Positions 57,398 to 64,000 of a stretch of 64,000 bases of DNA are shown here, piece after piece. Under the pieces are notes generated by a model. It did not search any database. It was not told the origin of the DNA and saw only the letters and a program-made list of their open reading frames with translations. The DNA is from Eurosta solidaginis (taxonomy: Eukaryota; Arthropoda; Insecta; Diptera; Tephritidae): NCBI RefSeq assembly GCF_040869045.1, contig NC_090319.1, positions 300,874,998 to 300,938,997 on the forward strand. The letters are read 5' to 3'. Made by a program: the position numbers and the translations under genes. Numbering within the stretch: position 1 is the first letter of the stretch; every line of letters starts with the position of its first letter.

Positions 57398-58368
57398 ATA
57401 CAAAAAAAAATTTCATAAATATCGGTTGCCAACTTTGTACACTCAACTCGCATAAACCAAGCAATTAAATTTTAAATGAGGGAGGAGTAAAACTATTTTA
57501 CTGAGATTTAATGAAAAAATAAACACAGCACAGCGGCATCCATAGGCAAATTTTTGGATGTCTGATCTAAACCAGGGGTCTGCATTCTATAGCACAGTTG
57601 TGCTCTCGTTGCGCAAAAGGCAAGGGCAATCACTTTCAAGATTTCGGAACCCTTGATCTAAATCATTCGCATCAGGCATATTTGATACTAAAAACTCACA
57701 AGCTCACGTTTTGATTCTTTGACAGTTAGACATAGATAATAGTTATTGTTGTGCAAGTATCAGCATCAAATTCTATTTTAGGAACTTTTACAGCTCATCA
57801 TCCATTTGCGTACATTTTCAATTTCAAGACAATCTAACTATGTAATGCTGTTAAACTCACTCAATTGCTCACTATCATCGATCGTATTCATACAAAATGA
57901 TCAGCCATACGCTTTGACTCGAATGCAATGCAATAGCAAAAAATATAGGCAATAAATGTGACTTAACTTGTTCCAGTAATGAAATGAGATATACAGTTTT
58001 TGTATTTGTAATAAAAAACATGTGGCGACTGGCTACTCCTACATACAAACATGGCGTTCTCATGTGGTAACATGTTCCATCGATTGTGTGATCCGCCCGC
58101 ACCGCAACGGTTGAAGTGTTGTATGATTGCTTCCAAATAACCGGGTGCCTATAGTGGAACATTGCGTCGCATTTGCTTTATTTTTAATTTTTCGCATAAC
58201 TTAATATTTATTGAGTATTTATTATTTGTTTTATGCGATACTTTTTATTTGCGCATACATACATACTCATATATGACTATTTCTATAGAGATTTGTTATA
58301 TTTCTTGTAAGTTTCTTATGTGAATCGCGCAGCCTACGGACATGAGCATTAAAAAAAATCATTAAATT
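57398..58368. other. unassigned intron stretch
   Basis: A 95-codon - frame (57875-58162) has no motif. (CATA)n near 58255-58266. Nothing else seen. Confidence 0.4.
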
Positions 58369-58900
58369 TGTATACTCAGCTGAGCAGAACTCACAGAGTA
58401 TATTAATTTTGTTCGCATGACGGTACCCCATAACGGCATAAACTAATCGGGATAGATATAGACTTCTATATATCTGGGCGAAAACAGAAATTCATTTAGC
58501 CATGTCCGTGCGTGCGTCCGTCCGGCTGTCCGTAAACACGATAACTTGAGTAAATTTTGAGGTATCTTAATGAAATATGGTATGTAAGTCCCTGGGCACT
58601 CGTCTCATATCGCTATTTAAAATGGTTGAAATCGGACTATAACCACGCCCACTTTTTCGATATCAAAAATTTCGAAAAACCGAAAAAGTGCGATAATGCA
58701 TTACCGAAAACGGATAAAGCGATGAAACTTGGTAGGTGCGTTGATCTTAGTACGCTGAATAGAAAATTAGCAAAATTTTGGACAATGGGCGTGGCACCGC
58801 CCACTTTTAAACGAAGGTAATTTAAAAGTTTTGCAAGCTGTAATTTGGCAGCTGAGTATGTAATGTTCGGTTACACCCGAACTTAGCCTTCCTCACTTGT
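58369..58900 (+). mobile_element. DINE-1/mini-me (helentron-like) element, short copy
   Basis: TATACTCAGCTGAGCAGAAC at left, the GTCC/GTGC tract (CCGTGCGTGCGTCCGTCCGG, ~58505-58525) in the middle and GTTCGGTTACACCCGAAC hairpin then CCTTCCTCACTTGTT at right. A close sister of the 28966 copy, but with an intact hairpin. Confidence 0.68.
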
Positions 58901-59899
58901 TTTGTTATTGCGTTTACTTGCTGTTTGCTCAATTGTTGTCATTTTCGCTCTGTGTGGAATGTATTTGTTTGTTGTGTTGTCTTGGTGTAGCGCAGTTGGC
59001 AGACGTGCCATACCACCCGTTTTAATTTTGTGCTATTTTCACTAATATGTCTGCTGTCCATGTGTTGTCTTTGATGTCATTCAACTATTTTGATGAGAAG
59101 ATTTTGGTATTGCGCTAAATTCTTTTGGAAAATCAATTGGTTGGCGTAGTAATTTCGTTTTTTAATATCAGATGTCAATTTGTTGTGTATTGGTGGTGGC
59201 GTCTCTCCTCCTCTCCTCGTACTTGTGCAATAGCCGTGTTTGTTTTGGTGTTTTTGGTGTATACACCGTTACACGTTAACGCGTCTCGCCATAAAGGTTT
59301 ACATTAATTTGTGTGTGTGTTGGTAATGATCGTTCAGTTATTAAGCTATACAGATAAATATTTGTTTTTAACTCATTGTGACTTTTACGTCCAGTTGGCA
59401 GTCTCCGTATTGAATTACTTGCAGCGCATCAGATGTTTAATTTTTTTTTTGCATGTAGTGATCTGTTTCCATGTATGCTAGTTTCACTGTTTTCTGTAGG
59501 TTGGATTTTAATTGTTTAGTTTTTATGTTCTAATTAAATTGGTTTGAAACGTTAATTTGTTTCGGGAACTATGTACTTCATGTCTACAATCTATCTCCTC
59601 AAACAGTTGAAAATTACCTTACTTCGGAATTCAATTGCAGACAGCTTAGATAATTTAAGAATTTGGTTTTAATTTACTCTACTTCCGCTATTAATGACAT
59701 AAATTTACATATGTTGAGATATTGCAAACCCAAGCCTTATTCGGGCAAGGTTTTATTCAGCGTAACTCTGAATAAGGGTTTTTTATAACAAATTCGTTAA
59801 CATCATTATGATTACGTCAATATAGTCAACATGAAAGTTATACAAATTTGATCTTTCTGAGATCATTACATCCCAATAAACATTTAACCTTGAGTCACA
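58901..59899. other. unassigned T-rich intron stretch
   Basis: Many TTTG/TGTTG words on the + strand, no gene and no repeat family. Confidence 0.4.
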
Positions 59900-60290
59900 T
59901 TAGAGTTCAAATTGAGAACTAATATACTTCTCAAACCTCGGAATTTGAGAATCATAGCGTTCTTAACAAAATGAGCATTATTTTGTTTCATGTCAAAAAG
60001 TGCTTTTTCTCAAGTTGTCAAAAGTTAGTGTTGAGTACAAGTGTGATTATCTTATTGGACTCAAATGTAAAATTGTTGAGAACGCTATGATTTTCAAGTT
60101 TACAATGCTTGAGCTTTGAGAGGTATGCTAGTTATCAACTTGAGCTCTTAATATGGATATTTCTTAAAATTTCTCAAACGTTGGAGAGTAATTGTAGAAT
60201 GATGTTGGTCATCAACTTGAGAACTATAGAAATTCAGTGTCTTATCAACAAATATTTACTTATTGTCAACTTGTAAAGCATGGGAAATTC
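59900..60290 (-). repeat. degenerate satellite, inverse orientation of 54115-54775
   Basis: GCTTTGAGAGGTATGC, ATCAACTTGAG, AATTTCTCAAACGTTGGAGA and GTAATTGTAGAATGATGTTG are the complements of words in the 54115 satellite. 51990-52110 shows related words (AAGTTGAGAACTTTC, GAGATTTGAGAAGTA). Confidence 0.5.
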
Positions 60291-60509
60291 TGCCGTTAAA
60301 TATTCATTGTGCGGAGCTTGGCGAATGACTTGTTTCATATAAAACCTTGCATAGATTATTTCGTTGTTAAGGTTCTTGAAAGGTGCCAATACTGTTATCG
60401 GGGTTTAATAATATCGCCAGTCAGATATATATATATATCTATAGCACACCCTTTAGACGGATTTTTGCCCAAAATTGCATTTCAAAAAGAATCATTTACG
60501 TATAAAAAA

Positions 60510-61310
60510 TAATCCTTCTAGCCTCTTATTCCTTCTTTCCGTTCCCTCTCTTTTCCTTCCTTCCCCCTTCCATCTTCTTTTTTTCCCTTCATATGCCTGT
60601 CCTATCTCTCTATACTATTATTGCACTGCACTTCTATTTCTGTACCACCACTCTTCTTTACTCTTCCTTCTTTCTGTCTCGTCCTATCTCTTTTCTATCT
60701 CACACTCACTACCTCTCTCTCTGAACCTCCCACTCCCTTTTTTCTGTTCTCTGTCCTCCTCTGTCTCCTCTCCGCTCTATCTCTCCCCCTCTTCATCCTC
60801 TCTTTTTCCTCCCTCTTACTTCTCTTCTTTTCCTCTCTCTCCCTCGTATGTTTTTTCTCTCTCCCCACCGTATCCCGCTGTCTTCGCTCTCTTTACCTCT
60901 CTATCTCTATCCTTCCCTTTTATTCCCTCCCCTCTCGCTCTTTTCTGCTCTCCACTCCATTTTTTCGTTCCCATCCACCACGCCTCTCTCTCTTCAATAT
61001 CTCTCTCTTCTCTATCTCTCTCTTCTCTATCTCTCTCTCTTCTCTATATCTCTCTCTTCTCTATCTCTCTCTCTTCTTTATCTCTCTCTCTTCTCTATCT
61101 CTCTCTCTTCTCTATCTCTCTCTCTTCTCTATCTCTCTCTATCTCTTCTCTATCTCTCTTCTATATCTCTCTCTCTCTTCTCTATCTCTCTCTTTCCTCT
61201 CTCTTCTCTCTCTATCTCTGCTCTCTCTCTTTCTTCTCTCTATCTATCTCTTCTCTCTCTTCATCGATATACCTCTCTCTCACTCTTACCCGCACCGCCT
61301 CTTATTTTAT
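60510..61310 (+). repeat. ~800-bp polypyrimidine tract with CTCTATCTCT minisatellite
   Basis: The + strand is nearly all C and T. 60990-61270 is a tandem repeat of about 14-17 bp (TCTCTCTTCTCTATCTC). All three + frames stay open for long distances (up to 290 codons) simply because the words lack stop codons and encode Ser/Leu/Phe repeats, so none is a gene. Confidence 0.85.
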
Positions 61311-62689
61311 TTATTTTTACCAAATATTGGATAGCTGCTTTAAATAGTACTTTTTTTGTAATAGGGAGCGTGGTTTTGTCCACTTTTCCCAATATTGATT
61401 GATTATAGGGAACATATACCGGTGGACGACCGCGGAGGACAGGTGAAGGACTATTAGTCAAATCAGTGCACGCATAATAATAGGGGCGCAACAAGCTTAA
61501 GATCACTTCTGTGATTGTTTGGATGTTAGCATGGACTGATGCGCTATATTCCAAAGTTGTTGGGACCAGGAAGTGGCTTCATAAGTCTCATACCTGTCGT
61601 CAAGAGCTGTTAGCTCTTTAATGTGATCGATTTTGCCAACGAATAACAACCACAGTTATTGAAACGTAATTTTTATTTTTATTTTTATTTTTTTCATTCT
61701 AAGATCAAAAGTAAATCAAAAGAATGACTTCAAAAAGGTCTAAACTTAGGGCGTTTCCAGTTTCGTCTGCTTGTTTTCAAACAAAATACCAACAGCAACC
61801 CTGATTTATATATTGTTTTTTTTTGCTATTTCCACTTTTTTGTTTGTTTGGTAGTTTTAAAAACGCCAAAAGTAATCAGTGCAAATTCATTGGTTTTCTC
61901 TAAAAAAAAGAAATCTGCAACCATTTCTTCTGAGTTCGTTTTTCGCTCAAATACTACCCAGCCAGCATTTTTTGAAAATTTTGATCAAAAAATATTTCAA
62001 TATCATACCCCAAGATGTTTAAAAAAGTTCAAATTTAAAAGCATTTTCTGTTCGAAAATTAACGTATCGTCGGGAGAAAAATGAACACCAGTCATTTTCT
62101 GATCATATTCGTGAATATATTTCAATCGTTTTGGTTGAGATTTTTGAATCATTTTTGAATGCCATTATAATGCATTTATTCTTCATATCTCATTCAAAAT
62201 AGGATACTACATAATAATCTTAATTCATCAGGGGAAGAAAGCATGTGAAAGTGAGCTATTCGAACCACAGGTAACTCGTAAACAAACTTGACCAATATGC
62301 ACCTGCGACTACAACATCCAACATCAGCATTGTCGTCTGCATCTTAAAATACGGATACGATACGGTATGTTGAAGCCGTATCCAGGAATGTCAAGCTAGT
62401 TTCACTTACCTGGGGTTCAAATAGCTCACAACCTATGTATTGTCCAATCATTATGTATTTTCTGGGTAGCTGAAAGGGGAGAAATGGTTGGGGAAATCTT
62501 CGTTCACGAGCAGCATTACATTATTTTTGTCTTGAAGAATATCTTTTGCATAAATAATAAAATTTTTATATATTTTTTCTTAGCTTCATGATTGAAAAAA
62601 TATGTGTATTTGAAAAAAGTAAAATTTTTAATGAAAAGTAAAATTTCAACAAGTATAAAATTCATTATTCAGTCAATAAAAATATATTC
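61311..62689. other. unassigned intron stretch
   Basis: A 97-codon - frame (61261-61554) overlaps the pyrimidine tract at its end and has no motif. TATTTTTATTTTTATTTTT lies at ~61675-61692. Confidence 0.4.
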
Positions 62690-63060
62690 ATAAAAGATTC
62701 AGAAAGCTGAATGAAAAATGATTATAAATTTTTGATCACCTAAAGTAAACACATTTGATTCAAATATGATTCCAAAATGTGATTTAAAAACTATATTCAG
62801 TTTTTGATCATCAAAGGTAAGCATATTTGATTATTCTTTTTGTTGGTTTTTATGAAATATTAAAATTTAGTCATTAAAGGACTTCAAAAATGTTTCCAAA
62901 AAGTGATCGAAAAATGCTTTTTAGTTTTTCATCATCAAAAGTATTCATATTTGATTATTTATTTTGTTCAATTGTATGATAACTCATTATTTAGTGAGAA
63001 AGAGTAATCAAATTGTATTGATATGGAGGGAAATTCAAAATTTAGTCACCTAAATGCTGA
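62690..63060 (+). repeat. degenerate ~120-bp tandem repeat
   Basis: About three diverged units, each with TTTTGATCA(T)CAAAGGTAA or its variant, CATATTTGATTATT and TTCCAAAA(A)GTGATTTA. TTGATTC/TTGATTA words recall the 50370 repeat. Confidence 0.45.
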
Positions 63061-63731
63061 GTGGGTACGTCTTTATTTATATTTGCTTTTTGTATTCTGA
63101 GCGGTGAAGCTGCAACCACATTACTAGAGATTCCAAATAAAACTCTTAAAACTAATATTCAAGCCACGCATTTGTCTATACGCGCACACGCAGAGGTCAT
63201 AGCCCCAATGAAATAGTATTGGTTTAGAATCGAATTTCTTTTGTCGAAGGTTACACTGTACTTCGAACATTTGTACGTAAATTCAACAGAGGGTTGTTGC
63301 TAAGCTTCATATAGTTATTTTTCTAGCAGTGTTTGTTTGAGATATCATCTTGGAGGCTCAGTAGCTCGCAGGCTAATTTGTTTGCCGAAGTATTATTGTT
63401 CTGTTTGATACTCAACGGGAAGTAAATATTTTCTTATAATACAAACAATGAACCTGTTGAAAATTATCTTTATCGTTGATATGTTTACTCAGCATGTGGC
63501 GTAGCTTTGCTCACAACTATAGACGATAGCTATTTATATAGTATGTAGAACGTATGGTTTTTTGTGTGTATATTATAGAACTCCAGACTTATGTAATTCT
63601 TTGGAGACATGAGAACGTGTGTATGCTTTGCTTTATATTTCATATATATTGCAAAAAAATAATAAAAAATGAACAATATATTTACAAACATTTTTTATGC
63701 AAAACCTTTGCATTTGCCAACTTACAATACA
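63061..63731. other. unassigned intron stretch
   Basis: Nothing recognised. Confidence 0.4.
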
Positions 63732-64000
63732 TTAGGGTGTTTCATTTATAGGAGTTCGTTGTTATTGGTCGCGCCTGAAAATCTGAATTTATAGAAAATG
63801 TGACGTGAGTACCAAGTACTCATCAAGTTTGATGTGTAAGTTTACAGGTGTACGTTTAAAAACAAATGTTTGTAAGTTACCTTGAGCGCGCCCAGGGGCT
63901 GAAGTTAAACCACAACAGAAGTAACTTAGAAGAAAGAAATAATTTCGCCGGCTTCTTATCGGAAACTAATGATCCTGACAAACTATTTCATTATTATTGG
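63732..64000. mobile_element. candidate transposon end, cut by the window edge
   Basis: TTAGGGTGTTTCATTTATAG opens a stretch of distinctly mixed composition (GGTCGCGCCTGAAAATCTGA, GAGCGCGCCCAGGGGCTGAA). TAGGGTG is a common hAT-type terminus. The other end is not in the window, so neither TIR nor TSD can be checked. Confidence 0.25.

Larger units (their letters stand above)
225..64000 (+). other. how: how intron 1 (at least 63.8 kb, 3' end outside window)
   Basis: No open frame in the window continues QUA1 or encodes the KH/QUA2 domains of How, so the rest of the window is assigned to the first intron. This is inference: it assumes a contiguous assembly and no alternative short exons. The other features below lie inside this interval. 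Confidence 0.7.

Noticed and set aside
60475..61402. Three overlapping + frames of 290, 237 and 184 codons
   Set aside because: All are Ser/Leu/Phe-rich readings of a C/T-only tract that lacks stop codons in any frame; not genes.
1..64000. CRISPR arrays, operons, ribosome binding sites, phage or bacterial islands
   Set aside because: Repeats lack regular spacers, and an intron-bearing fly gene and eukaryotic transposons define the window; no prokaryotic signal seen.

Overview
This is eukaryotic DNA from a fly. Every long open reading frame is a transposon remnant. The only host gene that can be named is the first coding exon of held out wings (how; the STAR/KH RNA-binding protein, quaking orthologue) at 59-224, on the + strand. 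It is followed at once by a consensus splice donor. No later how exon is visible, so the other ~63.8 kb most likely all belong to the first how intron. The style of the repeats suggests a higher fly with a repeat-rich genome, and a true fruit fly (Tephritidae) is my best guess. That family call is inference from remembered repeat families, not proof.

Layout. 1-230: how 5' end. 811-5135: nearly complete non-LTR retrotransposon on the - strand, followed by short deletion derivatives of the same family (5141-9125 and 11127-11494). 5391-7093, 11918-12985, 13845-15036, 28966-29483, 36321-37137 and 58369-58900: DINE-1/mini-me (helentron-like) elements. 9701-10220, 20993-21725, 23515-24941 and 26588-27718: foldback elements. 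15203-15745, 33731-34239, 48240-48790 and 51838-51955: solo or partial LTRs. 16150-16400: Helitron protein fossil. 16809-17510: MITE split by a tRNA-derived SINE. 17657-19817: dead Tc1/mariner element split by a PIF/Harbinger-like element. 28068-28934, 45662-47046 and 55011-56345: three truncated RNase H-bearing LINE copies. 52135-52565: RTE-type LINE end. 56563-57389: hAT-type MITE. Degenerate satellites, a ~1.9 kb A-rich tract (35880-37797) and a ~0.8 kb pyrimidine tract (60510-61310) fill much of the rest.

How the parts relate. The window is a layered insertion record. Target-site duplications (TSDs) that can be read directly date several events relative to each other: Harbinger-like into Tc1/mariner, SINE into MITE, foldback into a TTA-flanked element, SINE beside an LTR. 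The most informative observations are four. (1) A LINE whose only visible lesion in the RT active site is a stop codon in place of the YADD tyrosine. (2) A 10-bp direct repeat in that LINE which explains the short derivatives as deletions. (3) Two foldback elements with perfect 9-bp TSDs carrying arrays of a 16-bp palindrome centred on the E-box CACGTG. (4) An unexplained coding-like segment at 38790-39086 (-). I found no CRISPR array, operon, rRNA or functional tRNA gene, and none is expected here.
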